From Shimia sp. R9_2 (lineage in GTDB: Bacteria > Pseudomonadota > Alphaproteobacteria > Rhodobacterales > Rhodobacteraceae): a stretch of DNA of 64,000 nucleotides. The first letter of the stretch is position 1. Each line of letters begins with the position of its first letter. The position numbers and the translations under genes were made by a program. A model generated the notes under the pieces. It did not search any database and was not told the origin of the DNA. It worked only from the letters and a program-made list of their open reading frames with translations. The stretch spans positions 124,001 to 188,000 of the forward strand of contig NZ_JAGHRO010000002.1 in assembly GCF_017743735.1 (NCBI RefSeq), written 5' to 3'. Positions 1 to 8,530 of this stretch are shown piece by piece.

Positions 1-1120
1 GCAAAGTCAGCAGCAGCATGCCAATGGCGTCCATGAACATGCCCAGCACCGCATAGGCCAGCAGAATGCAGATCAGGATCAGCCACGGCGACATCTCAAG
101 GCTGGTGATCCAATCCGAAAACGCCCCCGGCAGATCCGCAAACCCAAGGAAGCGCACATAGATCAGCACCCCCCAGATGATGGTGAAAATCATCACCGTC
201 AGCTTGGCCGTATCCAACAGCGCAGATTTCAGCTCCGGCCAGCGCATCCCGCGCACCAGCGCCAGCAGGAAGACAATGAACGCCCCCACGGCCCCGCCCT
301 CGGTCGGTGTGCCCCAGGCATCGCCGAAGGGGTTGTAGACAAAGAAGATGATGATCACGACCACCGCCACAATCGGCAAAGCCGGCGGCAGCGCGGCAAA
401 ACGCTCACGCCATGTAAAGCCGCTCACCGGCGGGCCGACGGTCTTGAAGATCATGGCAATGCCCACAATCATCGCACCATAGACCACTGCGGAGAACGCA
501 CCAGGGATAAAGCCCGCCAGCAGCAGCTTGCCCACATCCTGCTCCACGATGATGGCATAGATCACAAGGATCGCAGAGGGCGGGATCAGCGAGGCCAAAG
601 TGCCCCCGGCCGCCACAACGCCTGCGGCAAACTGCTTGTTGTAGCCCACCTTCAACATCTCCGGGATCGCAATCCGCGCAAACACCGCCGCTGTCGCCAC
701 CGACGCACCGGACACCGCCGCAAAGCCTGCGGTCGCAAACACGGTTGACACCGCCAGCCCGCCCGGCACCCAGGCGATCCACTTCTTGGCCGCATCAAAC
801 AGCGCCGTTGTCAGCTTGGCGTAATAGGCCAGATAGCCAATCAGAATGAAGGTCGGAATGAGGCTCAACGCCTGTGAGGACACTTTGGAATGCGGCACCG
901 ATCCGGCAATCGCGATGGATTTGCCCAACGCCCCGTCCCAGATCTCCCGCCGCTCATTCCAGTAGAGCAGTTTTTCCGGCGCATAGCCGGACTTGGCCCA
1001 GAAAATCCAGACGATCCCGACAAAGCCAGCCAGCGCAGCGGCAAAGGCCACCCGCATCCCCAGCACCACAAGCAGGAGCATCCCGCCCGTGACCCACAGG
1101 CCAATCGTAATGTTATCCAT
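1..1120 (-). CDS. dctM: TRAP transporter large permease DctM (3' end cut by window)
   Basis: Large membrane subunit of a tripartite ATP-independent periplasmic transporter; it carries the ion-coupled transport path in the inner membrane. Translating the minus strand from the ATG at 1118-1120 gives an uninterrupted frame of 373 codons to the window edge, made of many hydrophobic segments. Family-typical stretches are visible, such as GFAAVSGASVATAA and LIPPSAILVIYAI, characteristic of the DctM/IT superfamily. The start overlaps the stop of the preceding dctQ gene by 8 nt, so translation is probably coupled. The C-terminal part lies outside the window. The family call is firm; the substrate is inferred only from the linked DctP and DctBD. 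Confidence 0.93.
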   Translation of the reverse strand, partial: MDNITIGLWVTGGMLLLVVLGMRVAFAAALAGFVGIVWIFWAKSGYAPEKLLYWNERREIWDGALGKSIAIAGSVPHSKVSSQALSLIPTFILIGYLAYYAKLTTALFDAAKKWIAWVPGGLAVSTVFATAGFAAVSGASVATAAVFARIAIPEMLKVGYNKQFAAGVVAAGGTLASLIPPSAILVIYAIIVEQDVGKLLLAGFIPGAFSAVVYGAMIVGIAMIFKTVGPPVSGFTWRERFAALPPALPIVAVVVIIIFFVYNPFGDAWGTPTEGGAVGAFIVFLLALVRGMRWPELKSALLDTAKLTVMIFTIIWGVLIYVRFLGFADLPGAFSDWITSLEMSPWLILICILLAYAVLGMFMDAIGMLLLTL

Positions 1121-1748
1121 TGTCAGCATCCCCAAGCTGATCGACCTCTGCACGGGCCTGTTCTTCGATCGACTGCACCAGCGGCACCGCCACCGGGCTT
1201 GGTAGGTTCAGCAAAAACGCGCGCCCATAGCCCCAGACCTGCAGCGCCAGCCGCAGACACATCACCGAAAATGCCACCGGCACAATCAGCTTGGAGGGCC
1301 AGATCGGCAGGCCAATATCAATCGAACTGTCGCGCGAACACAGCGGTCGCGCGCAATCAAAAGAGCGCTCAAAATGCGCCCAGCTGCCCATGGTCAGCGC
1401 AATCATCAACCCAAGGATCAGGATCACAGACAGCAGCTCTGCCCCCCAGAGCGCACGGCCCTTGAGCTTGCCAATCACCATATCCATGCGGATGTGGCTG
1501 CCATCGCGCTGCACATAAGCGATCCCCATCACCGCAATCAACGGCATCAGCGCCTCGATATAATCCACATATCCCGACAGCGGCGACGCAAAGAACTTGC
1601 GCCCACCCACCGAATAAGCGGCCAAAAACATCAGGCTGAACACGGCAAGGCCGCTCAGCAATGCAAAAAACTGTTCCAGCTTGAGCAGGTGACGATCCAG
1701 TCTGCTGAGCACACTGTTGTCTTCAAGCACGGCAGAGGCACCGGCCAT
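1113..1748 (-). CDS. dctQ: TRAP transporter small permease DctQ
   Basis: Small four-helix membrane subunit that pairs with DctM in TRAP transporters. I place the start at the ATG at 1746-1748 (MAGASAVL, 211 aa) because a purine-rich GGGGGAAGG site lies just upstream; a frame opening eight codons earlier lacks such a site. Four hydrophobic segments are visible (near residues 28-45, 65-85, 105-125 and 155-170), as usual for DctQ. The gene lies between dctP (81-nt gap containing a hairpin) and dctM (8-nt overlap), the canonical P-Q-M order. Confidence 0.9.
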   Translation of the reverse strand: MAGASAVLEDNSVLSRLDRHLLKLEQFFALLSGLAVFSLMFLAAYSVGGRKFFASPLSGYVDYIEALMPLIAVMGIAYVQRDGSHIRMDMVIGKLKGRALWGAELLSVILILGLMIALTMGSWAHFERSFDCARPLCSRDSSIDIGLPIWPSKLIVPVAFSVMCLRLALQVWGYGRAFLLNLPSPVAVPLVQSIEEQARAEVDQLGDADNG

Positions 1749-1782
1749 ATCCTTCCCCCTTCTACCTGACACACGTCAGATA

Positions 1783-1811
1783 CAAAACGGCCCCGGAACT
1801 CACCGAGGCCG
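1783..1811 (-). terminator. Attenuator-like hairpin between dctP and dctQ
   Basis: On the minus strand an imperfect stem (CGGCCTCGG / CCGGGGCCG, loop TGAGTT) is followed by TTTTG. It sits in the 81-nt gap after dctP. Partial termination here would give more binding protein than membrane subunits, a common arrangement in TRAP operons; that role is inferred. Confidence 0.55.
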
Positions 1812-1829
1812 CAATTTTAATTATTTTTA

Positions 1830-2846
1830 TCAGTTGGTTGCGCGGTGATCTTCGAGAGTTTTCACAACCAGATCATAGAGCTCCTGACCAGGAATGCCCT
1901 GCGCTTCCATGTCTTTGATCCAGGCATCGCGGATCGGGTCTGCCGCTTTGGCGCGGAACTCCGCGATCACAGCATCGTCGATCTCAACCTTGGCCACGCC
2001 CTTCTCTTCCAGAACGCTGTCCCACCTCTCCAGAAGCGTGCCGTAGTTCGCCACATAGTGATCCAGCGATTCCTGAACAGAGCTGTCCAGCGCCGCGCGG
2101 TGCTCATCTGACAGGTCTTCATAAGCGTCGATGTTCACCACAACCGGGCAGTTCACGGTGCCGGGGTTCAGGTTGGCTGTCCACCAGTCCGCTTGGTTGA
2201 TGGTGCCAAAAGACAGGTGCGCGTGCTGCGCAAAGGCCACCGTGTCCACCACACCGCTTTCCATCGCCTGATAGGCTTCGGTCGCGGTCACAGAGGTCGG
2301 CACGCCGCCCACGGCTTCAAAGGCTTTGCCCAGACCGCCGGTGGCGCGCACGCGCATGCCGTCAAAGTCGGCCAGCGAGTCACGTGGATCGCCGGTGCCA
2401 ACAAGGTTGTACTGCGGCATGGGCGAGGTCATCAGCAGCTTTGCGTTCCACTGCTCCATTTCTTCCGCTGCGGCCGGGTGGCCGTAAACAGCCGCAGACA
2501 CCGCCATCTCTTCCTGCAGGTTCGCCACGCCGAGGAATGGCAGCTCCAGCACAGTGATCACGCGGTTCTTGTCACGGTGATAGCCTGCACAGAATTGCGC
2601 CATTTCAAACGCGCCGATGGAGATCCCATCTAGGTTTTCACGGTTCTTGGACAGACCGCCATAGCTGATGTTCATAGTGAACTCGCCGCCGGTCTTTTCG
2701 CTCACCAGCTCCGCCAGTTTCTCAACATGCTCGGTGAAGGCGCGGCGTTTGCCCCAGACAGAGACATTCCACTCGGTGGCCATTGCTTCGGTGACAAAGG
2801 CCATAGACAGGGCCGCCACGGCGGTCCGGCTCATCAATTTACGCAT
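1830..2846 (-). CDS. dctP: TRAP transporter solute-binding protein DctP
   Basis: Periplasmic substrate-binding subunit of the TRAP transporter. The ATG at 2844-2846 follows a good GGGAGG ribosome site and gives 338 aa, normal for the DctP family; the longer frame upstream has no such support. An export signal covers about residues 1-23 (basic MRKLMSR, hydrophobic core, AMA cleavage site). The middle of the protein has the family's conserved RVRATGGLGKAFEAVGG region, in which an arginine usually grips the ligand carboxylate. It is followed by dctQ and dctM and preceded by dctBD on the same strand. The ligand is probably an organic acid, but C4-dicarboxylate specificity is not proven by sequence. 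Confidence 0.93.
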   Translation of the reverse strand: MRKLMSRTAVAALSMAFVTEAMATEWNVSVWGKRRAFTEHVEKLAELVSEKTGGEFTMNISYGGLSKNRENLDGISIGAFEMAQFCAGYHRDKNRVITVLELPFLGVANLQEEMAVSAAVYGHPAAAEEMEQWNAKLLMTSPMPQYNLVGTGDPRDSLADFDGMRVRATGGLGKAFEAVGGVPTSVTATEAYQAMESGVVDTVAFAQHAHLSFGTINQADWWTANLNPGTVNCPVVVNIDAYEDLSDEHRAALDSSVQESLDHYVANYGTLLERWDSVLEEKGVAKVEIDDAVIAEFRAKAADPIRDAWIKDMEAQGIPGQELYDLVVKTLEDHRATN

Positions 2847-2940
2847 GATTTCCTCCCGATTGCGTAAGTGCTTATGTCCAAAGCATGCCGCAACGCGCAT
2901 CAGATTGCCAATGAAGGATTTTGCGCAGGACACGACGTCA

Positions 2941-2962
2941 GCCCTGCGGATTTCCGCAGGGC
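2941..2962. promoter_or_regulatory. Perfect 22-bp inverted repeat between dctD and dctP
   Basis: Ten-base arms (GCCCTGCGGA / TCCGCAGGGC) around a 2-nt centre lie between the end of dctD (3077) and the start of dctP (2846). There is no T-run on the downstream side for either strand, so it is not a standard intrinsic terminator. It could be a hairpin in the read-through transcript or an operator for the dctPQM promoter. Function is inferred from position only. Confidence 0.45.
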
Positions 2963-3076
2963 AAGAAAATCATCAATTTCTTTGAGGTTTCAGCGCTTTA
3001 AGCCGCGCATTCAACACCAGATTGCGCGCATCCGCCGCAGCAAACTTTTTGGCTGTGCGTCTCTACGCGCAACCCG

Positions 3077-4417
3077 TCAAAGCAGCGCTTCTTTCTTCAG
3101 ACCCAGCTTCACAATCTTTTCGTTCAGCGTCCGCCGTCCGATTCCCAGCGCCTCCGCAGCGGCGTCCATCCGCCCCTCATGCCCCTTGATGGCCTTTCCG
3201 ATCAGTTCCCGCTCAAAGGCGGCAACGGCCTCCCGTAGGGTTTCCGGCACATCCTCAAGCCCGCCCGTCTGGGTCAAGGCCGCCGCCATGGTGCCCCCAC
3301 CCCGACGCGCCTGCATCACACGGCGCGCACAGACGTTGCGCAGCTCGCGTACATTGCCCGGCCAATCATGCGCCATCAGCGTGGCCACATCCTCATGATC
3401 CAGCTCCGGCGCAGCAATCTCATGCACCCTTGCATAGTCATCAAGGAAATGCGCCGCCAGCAGGGTCACATCGTCCCGCCGCTGGCGCAGCGGTGGAAGT
3501 TGCATCACGAAGGTATTGATCCGAAACAGAAAATCCTGCCGAAGCCGGCCATCCGCGACAGCTTGTTCCACGTCCTCATTGGTGGCTGAAATGATCCGCA
3601 GATCCACCGCATCCGGCGTGGCCGCGCCCACGGGAAACACCTGCTGGTCTTCGATCACCCGCAACAGCTTTGCCTGAACGGCGGGTGGGCAAGCCCCGAT
3701 CTCATCCAGAAACAGTGTCCCGCCGGTCGCCGCCTGCAGACGCCCCTTGCCACCCTCCGCGGTGCCAAACATCTCCGCTTCAAAACGCTCCGGGCTCAGC
3801 GCCGCGCAGTTGATGGCGAGAAACGGCTGCTCAGCGCGCGGCCCCAAATCATGCAGCGCCCGCGCCACCAATTCCTTGCCGGTCCCCGTCTCGCCCTGGA
3901 TCAGCACCGCGCCCTCCATGGGCGCAAGGTCCAGCACCTCTTCGCGCAGATTGGCCACGGCCTGCGTTTGCCCCAAAAGCACCCGATCCAGTCCCGACAG
4001 TTCATAAAGCCGCGCCTTAAGCCGCTGGTTGCTGGCCCGCATCCGGCGCTGTTCGGCCGCATGGGTCAGAATGGTCAGCAGACGGCGCGGCTCATAAGGT
4101 TTCTCTACGAAGCTGTAGGCACCGGCCTGCATCGCCTCCACCGCCATGGGAATATCCCCATGGGCGGAAATCAGAACCAACGGCGGGGACAGTTCGGTAT
4201 CCAATGCGGCCAACAGTTCCATCCCGGTCATCCCCGGCATACGCACATCTGAAAGGATCACATCCGGCGCAAATGTTGCCAGCCGCTCCAAAGCCTTTTC
4301 GCCGCGCGCCACCGCCTCCGCCTGCCAGCCCGCCGCCTCCATCAAGGCCAGCAGCGAATGCCGCATCGCCTTGTCATCATCCACAATCAGCAGGCTGTAT
4401 GTCGGCCCGTCGTTCAT
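3077..4417 (-). CDS. dctD: DctD-like NtrC-family response regulator lacking the GAFTGA loop
   Basis: Cytoplasmic response regulator paired with DctB. The ATG at 4415-4417 (MNDGPTYS) follows GGAGAGG and gives 446 aa. The order is: receiver domain (residues 1-120, acidic DDD at 13-15, phospho-acceptor Asp57 in LSDVRMPG, Lys106), AAA+ domain (Walker A GETGTGKE 175-182, Walker B GGTLFLDE about 232-239, arginine-rich segment with PPLRQRRDD), and a C-terminal Fis-type helix-turn-helix (GIGRRTLNEKIVKLGL). The usual sequence between ELFGHE and Walker B, GAFTGA, is absent: the protein reads FGTAEGGKGRLQ at about 217-228. GAFTGA contacts sigma-54, so this protein may not activate a sigma-54 promoter. 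It starts 13 nt after dctB. Confidence 0.92.
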   Translation of the reverse strand: MNDGPTYSLLIVDDDKAMRHSLLALMEAAGWQAEAVARGEKALERLATFAPDVILSDVRMPGMTGMELLAALDTELSPPLVLISAHGDIPMAVEAMQAGAYSFVEKPYEPRRLLTILTHAAEQRRMRASNQRLKARLYELSGLDRVLLGQTQAVANLREEVLDLAPMEGAVLIQGETGTGKELVARALHDLGPRAEQPFLAINCAALSPERFEAEMFGTAEGGKGRLQAATGGTLFLDEIGACPPAVQAKLLRVIEDQQVFPVGAATPDAVDLRIISATNEDVEQAVADGRLRQDFLFRINTFVMQLPPLRQRRDDVTLLAAHFLDDYARVHEIAAPELDHEDVATLMAHDWPGNVRELRNVCARRVMQARRGGGTMAAALTQTGGLEDVPETLREAVAAFERELIGKAIKGHEGRMDAAAEALGIGRRTLNEKIVKLGLKKEALL

Positions 4418-4430
4418 CTGCGCCTCTCCT

Positions 4431-6221
4431 TCATTGCGCCGCAAGCGGGCCGCTCTCCGTCAGCCCGGTGCCTGCTCCCGCAAGCGGCAGCGACACCCGA
4501 AACACCGCGCCACCGCTGTGTTCTGAGGCATCCTTGCTCACGCGGTCTTCAGCTTCCATCCGGCCGCCGTGATCTTTCACGATGGTGGCGGAAATGGCCA
4601 GTCCAAGCCCCATGCCGCGCCCACTTTCTCTTGTGGTAACAAAAGGTTCCTGCAGGTCCTGCAAGTTCGCCGCCGCCAACCCGTGCCCCGTGTCCGTGAC
4701 CTCAAACACCGCAAAACCGTCGCTCTGCCACAGCCGCACGGTCAGCACCGCCGCCTGCGGTTCCTCTTCCATGGCGTCACAGGCGTTGCGCAGAATATTG
4801 GTCATCACCTGCTCAATGCGCAGCCGATTGCCGCGCACCAAAATCGGCGCCTCCGCCAGATCCCGCGCAACCGTGACCTCCCCCGCCTCCAGATTGGGGG
4901 CCACAAGGGTCAGCGCCGCCTCCATCGCAGATTGCAGCGCAAAAACCTCAAACCCTTCTTTGCCGCTGGTGGCAAAGAACTTGAGCTGGCGTGTGATGCC
5001 CTCCATGCGCGCCACCAAACCACCCAGATCCGCCCCCAGCCCCGCAGCCCCCTTCGGGTTCAGCTCCGCCGCTGCCAGATGGTTGCGCATCGCGGCAATC
5101 GGCTGCCCCAGCTCATGGGTCACAGAGGCGGAAAGCTGACCCAATGCCGCCAGACGGCTGGCTTGCGACAGCTCCTTCTGCGCCGCCTGAAGCTGGGTCT
5201 GCGCGGTCTTGCGCTCTGAAATCTCCACCGCCAGCAATGCATTGGCCTGACGCAGCTGCGCCTCTTCCTGCTCCGCCCGCCTGAGTGCCCGCCCGATCCG
5301 CCGCGCGCGCTGCACCTGAAACAGGATCAAAGCCGATCCCGCCAGCAAAACCACCACAGCCGTCGCCAGCCAGGCCCGCGCCACCGCCCGGTCATCACTG
5401 GCAAAATAGTGCAGCTCCCAGCCATCCGGCAGATCCTGCGCCACCAGATGCAGCCGCAGCTCGCCCGCAATATCCGCCTGATTTTCGCCTTTCGGCGCCC
5501 AGTCCAGCGGATCCAATGCCTGCCCGGGGAACTGCCGCGCCGCGACAATCTCGTCCTTCTGTGCCGCGCTCAACGGCGACAACGCGCGATAGCGCCACGA
5601 CGGATCAGACGCCAGAAGGACAACCCCGTCCCGATTGGCAAGGATCACCTGCTCCCCCGCATTGGCCCAGCTTTCTTCCAGATCGCCAAAGCTCTTCTTC
5701 AGCGCAATGACACCAGACACCTGCGCGTCTGAACCTAGCACCGAAGACCCCTGCACCGGATCGGCTATGAAATACCCCGGCTCCCCCGTGGTGGTGCCAA
5801 TCGCATAAAACCGCCCCTGCCCGCCGGACAAAGCCTCCTGAAAATAGGGCCGAAACGCATAGCTTTGCCCAACAAAGGAGCGCGGCGTATTGTGGTTTGA
5901 GGCAGAGATGGTGCCGCCCGTGGCATCCATCAGATAAATCGCATCCAAGCCCGCCTTGCTGGCAAAATCCGCAAGCCGGGCATTGAGCGCGCCGGTGTCT
6001 TCACCTGCCAAAGCGTCCAAAACAAAACTGTCCTGCGCCAGCACATGGGTCAGGTGGCTGTGCCGCTCCAGCTCCGCCACAACCGTGCTGCGGTAAAGCG
6101 AAAGCTGCCCTTCAGATTTTTCAAGCTCCTCTGACAAAAACAGCCCCAGCGCCACGCGTTGCACCACAAAGCCGACGCAGAGCGTCGCGATGAGAGACAG
6201 GATCAGAGACAGGCGGGCCAT
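4431..6221 (-). CDS. dctB: DctB-like sensor histidine kinase
   Basis: Membrane histidine kinase, 596 aa, that senses a periplasmic ligand and phosphorylates DctD. Two membrane segments (about residues 5-25 and 285-305) enclose a periplasmic double-Cache-type region of about 260 residues, as in DctB of rhizobia. The cytoplasmic part has a coiled-coil linker, the H-box (SVTHELGQPIAAMRN), an N-box (NILRNACDAME), and G-boxes (DTGHGLA and GRGMGLGLAIS). It is the first gene of the dctB-dctD pair and is divergent from the TerB-like gene. Linkage to a TRAP operon fits control of dctPQM. Confidence 0.93.
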   Translation of the reverse strand: MARLSLILSLIATLCVGFVVQRVALGLFLSEELEKSEGQLSLYRSTVVAELERHSHLTHVLAQDSFVLDALAGEDTGALNARLADFASKAGLDAIYLMDATGGTISASNHNTPRSFVGQSYAFRPYFQEALSGGQGRFYAIGTTTGEPGYFIADPVQGSSVLGSDAQVSGVIALKKSFGDLEESWANAGEQVILANRDGVVLLASDPSWRYRALSPLSAAQKDEIVAARQFPGQALDPLDWAPKGENQADIAGELRLHLVAQDLPDGWELHYFASDDRAVARAWLATAVVVLLAGSALILFQVQRARRIGRALRRAEQEEAQLRQANALLAVEISERKTAQTQLQAAQKELSQASRLAALGQLSASVTHELGQPIAAMRNHLAAAELNPKGAAGLGADLGGLVARMEGITRQLKFFATSGKEGFEVFALQSAMEAALTLVAPNLEAGEVTVARDLAEAPILVRGNRLRIEQVMTNILRNACDAMEEEPQAAVLTVRLWQSDGFAVFEVTDTGHGLAAANLQDLQEPFVTTRESGRGMGLGLAISATIVKDHGGRMEAEDRVSKDASEHSGGAVFRVSLPLAGAGTGLTESGPLAAQ

Positions 6222-6317
6222 GGTATTGGGCTCATGAGGGACAGCTGAAAGACAGTGGCAGGCACGCTAGTGCATGCAGAGAAAACTGCAAACGGGATTT
6301 TGGGGCGCAGACCGGTC

Positions 6318-6378
6318 AGGGGCTTTGCCCCTGCCACCGCAAGCGGTGGCCACCCCAGGATATTTGACGAATGAGAAA
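6318..6378 (+). repeat. Dispersed roseobacter-type repeat, copy 1
   Basis: Two adjacent hairpins (AGGGGC-TTT-GCCCCT and CCACCGC-AA-GCGGTGG) are followed by CACCCCAGGATATTTGACG and AATGAGAA. A closely matching block occurs at 34036-34095 and a reversed relative at 58641-58706. It lies between dctB and the TerB-like gene, with no coding function. Confidence 0.75.
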
Positions 6379-6420
6379 CAGAACTTGCCGCCCCCGCCGC
6401 ACGGTCTTACATCTTCGCCT

Positions 6421-6861
6421 ATGTTTGCAGATTTTCTGAAACGCCTGACGGCGCCCGCCCCTGAGCCCCTGTCCGATATGGATGCCCGACTGGCGCTGAG
6501 CGCGCTGTTGGTGCGCATTGCCCGCGCAGACGGCAGCTATGATCCGGATGAGGCCGCGCGCATCGAACGCATCATCGCCGGCCGCTACAGCCTGTCCCCG
6601 TTTGAGGCCACCTCGTTGCGCAAAGAAGCCGAGACGCTGGAATCCGAGGCCCCGGACACGGTGCGCTTCACCCGCGCCATCAAAGACGCCGTGCCACTGG
6701 AAGAACGGGTCTCTGTGATTGAGGCCATGTGGCAGGTGGTGATGGTCGATGGCGAACGCGACAGCCGCGAAGACGCGCTGCTGCGACTGGCGGCCAATCT
6801 CTTGGGCATCTCAGATGTGGAAAGCGCCCGCGCCCGCCAACGTGTGATCGCCCACGGATGA
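6421..6861 (+). CDS. TerB-like (tellurite resistance TerB/DnaJ-TerB fold) protein
   Basis: Small cytoplasmic helical protein of the TerB family. I chose the ATG at 6421 (MFADFLKRL, 146 aa); the longer upstream frame runs through a dispersed repeat and is unlikely to be translated. TerB signatures are visible: LLVRIARADGSYDPDEAARIERII (acidic, metal-binding-like, about residues 30-55) and a second copy MVDGERDSREDALLRLAANLLGI near the C-terminus. The family is linked to membrane stress and metal sensing, but single TerB proteins have no settled function. The stop overlaps the next gene's start as ATGA, so the two are probably co-translated. Confidence 0.8.
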   Translation: MFADFLKRLTAPAPEPLSDMDARLALSALLVRIARADGSYDPDEAARIERIIAGRYSLSPFEATSLRKEAETLESEAPDTVRFTRAIKDAVPLEERVSVIEAMWQVVMVDGERDSREDALLRLAANLLGISDVESARARQRVIAHG

Positions 6862-7604
6862 GGGTTGCCCTGCCGATGTATGACCGCCCGGAAACCGCGG
6901 CGGCTCATGATCGGCTGTGCCAGCTCTTTGTGGAGGCCTATGGCGATGGGCCATCGCGGCGCAGTACCCCTGAGGATCTCTGGGCGCTCTGGCAAAGCCC
7001 CGATCTGTTGCTGGCCCAGACCTGTGGCTTTCCGTTTCGCACGCGGCTGATTGGCAAAGTCGCTCTGATCGGCGCGCCGGACCATGGCCTGCCGGATCTG
7101 CCCGCCGGGCACTATTGTTCGGTGATTGTGGTCCATAAATCCCATCCTGCCGCGCAGGCAGACCAGCCCCTTGTCCCGCTTGAGGGTGCAACCATGGCCT
7201 ATAACGAGCCGCTGTCGCAATCAGGCTGGGCCGCACCTTGGCACCATTTTGACAGCCGCAACTTGCGAATCGGCCCACGTGTTCAAAGCGGTGCGCACCG
7301 CCGCTCCGCACAATTGGTGGCCGAAGGCAGCACAGATTTTGCCGCTCTGGATGTGGTGAGCTGGATGTTGATGCAACGTCACGATGGCTTTGCCCGTGAT
7401 CTTGTCGAGATAGAGCGCACCGCGCCGACGCCAGCTTTGCCCTATATCTCCGCGATTTACCGCGATCCCGCGCCCATTCAGGCTGCCTTAAGTGCAGCAA
7501 TAACAGCGCTTTTGCCGTCTGAGCGGTCAGAATTGATCCTCAAGGGGCTGGTGGACATGCCCCAAAGCGCTTATGAGGCTGTGCCAAATCCGCCCGAACC
7601 CTGA
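6858..7604 (+). CDS. PhnD/SsuA-type substrate-binding-like protein without signal peptide
   Basis: A 248-aa protein starting at the ATG that overlaps the TerB stop (ATGA). It resembles the phosphate/phosphite/phosphonate binding-protein (PhnD-like) superfamily: an N-terminal strand RVALPMYDRPE, a LWALWQSPDLLLAQTCGFPFRTRL segment, and a middle CSVIVVHK strand. Unlike transported binding proteins it has no hydrophobic leader after the start codon, so as annotated it would stay in the cytoplasm. No permease or ATPase of the phosphonate type is adjacent; the ABC genes that follow are amino-acid type. The substrate and role are unknown. Confidence 0.72.
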   Translation: MRVALPMYDRPETAAAHDRLCQLFVEAYGDGPSRRSTPEDLWALWQSPDLLLAQTCGFPFRTRLIGKVALIGAPDHGLPDLPAGHYCSVIVVHKSHPAAQADQPLVPLEGATMAYNEPLSQSGWAAPWHHFDSRNLRIGPRVQSGAHRRSAQLVAEGSTDFAALDVVSWMLMQRHDGFARDLVEIERTAPTPALPYISAIYRDPAPIQAALSAAITALLPSERSELILKGLVDMPQSAYEAVPNPPEP

Positions 7605-7731
7605 CCATTTGGTCATTGGGGGGATCAAAACGTCAGCCTTGGCGTCTCAACCGCCCTTTTGAAAGTTGCAATTAGGTAAATTTTCATCCCTATTGGGGCA
7701 CCAAGATCAACCCGATACTGATGGGGACACT

Positions 7732-8505
7732 GTGAGCGAAGCCACGCCCGTTCTGCAAATCCGCGACCTGCACAAAGCCTACGCCAATCTCGAAGTGATC
7801 AAAGGCGTGGATATCACCGCCCATCGCGGCGACGTGGTGTCTCTGATCGGCTCGTCCGGCTCCGGCAAATCCACCATCCTGCGCTGCGCCAACCTTCTGG
7901 AGCACAGCCAGCAGGGCGACATCCTGTTCAAAGGCGAACCCGTCAGTTGGAAAGGCAATGGCCATGCGCGCCAGCCTGCCGACCCCAAACAGGTGCTGCG
8001 TATCCGCACCAACCTGTCGATGGTGTTTCAGCAGTTCAATCTCTGGTCCCACATGACCATCCTGCAAAACGTGATGGAAGCGCCCATCACCGTGCTGGGT
8101 CGCGACCGCGACGAGATTGAGGAAGCCGCCCATATGTATCTCAACAAGGTGGGCATTGCCGACAAACACGATGCCTACCCCGCACAGCTTTCAGGCGGCC
8201 AGCAGCAACGTGCCGCAATTGCCCGCGCACTCGCGATGGAGCCTGAGGCGCTGCTGTTTGACGAGCCCACATCGGCGCTTGATCCCGAGCTTGAACAGGA
8301 AGTGGTGCGCGTGATCAAGGCGCTGGCTGAGGAAGGCCGCACTATGATGATCGTGACGCACGACATGAAGATGGCACGTGATGTTTCTGATCACGTTGTG
8401 TTTTTGCATCAAGGCCTGATCGAAGAAGAAGGTGCGCCGGATGAACTTTTTGGCAATCCAAAATCAGAACGGTTGAAACAGTTCCTGTCATCAACCGTCA
8501 CATAA
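7732..8505 (+). CDS. Polar amino-acid ABC transporter ATP-binding protein
   Basis: ATPase subunit of a HisP/GlnQ-type importer, 257 aa from the GTG at 7732. An upstream TTG at 7666 would add 22 residues that match nothing in the family. Motifs are complete: Walker A GSSGSGKST, Q-loop VFQQFNLWSHMT, signature LSGGQQQR, Walker B LLFDEPTSALDPE, and switch-region VTHDMKMA. It heads a run with a binding protein, two permeases and then gamma-glutamylation genes. The transported compound is probably an amine or amino acid used by those downstream enzymes, which is inference from context. Confidence 0.92.
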   Translation: MSEATPVLQIRDLHKAYANLEVIKGVDITAHRGDVVSLIGSSGSGKSTILRCANLLEHSQQGDILFKGEPVSWKGNGHARQPADPKQVLRIRTNLSMVFQQFNLWSHMTILQNVMEAPITVLGRDRDEIEEAAHMYLNKVGIADKHDAYPAQLSGGQQQRAAIARALAMEPEALLFDEPTSALDPELEQEVVRVIKALAEEGRTMMIVTHDMKMARDVSDHVVFLHQGLIEEEGAPDELFGNPKSERLKQFLSSTVT

Positions 8506-8530
8506 TTTACCAACCATAGGGAGCAACACT

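Noticed and set aside
2880-2920. Sigma-54-type promoter (TGGCA...TGC) before dctP
   Set aside because: The GG-to-GC spacing is one base short of the strict 10 nt, and the DctD here lacks GAFTGA. The match is probably chance.
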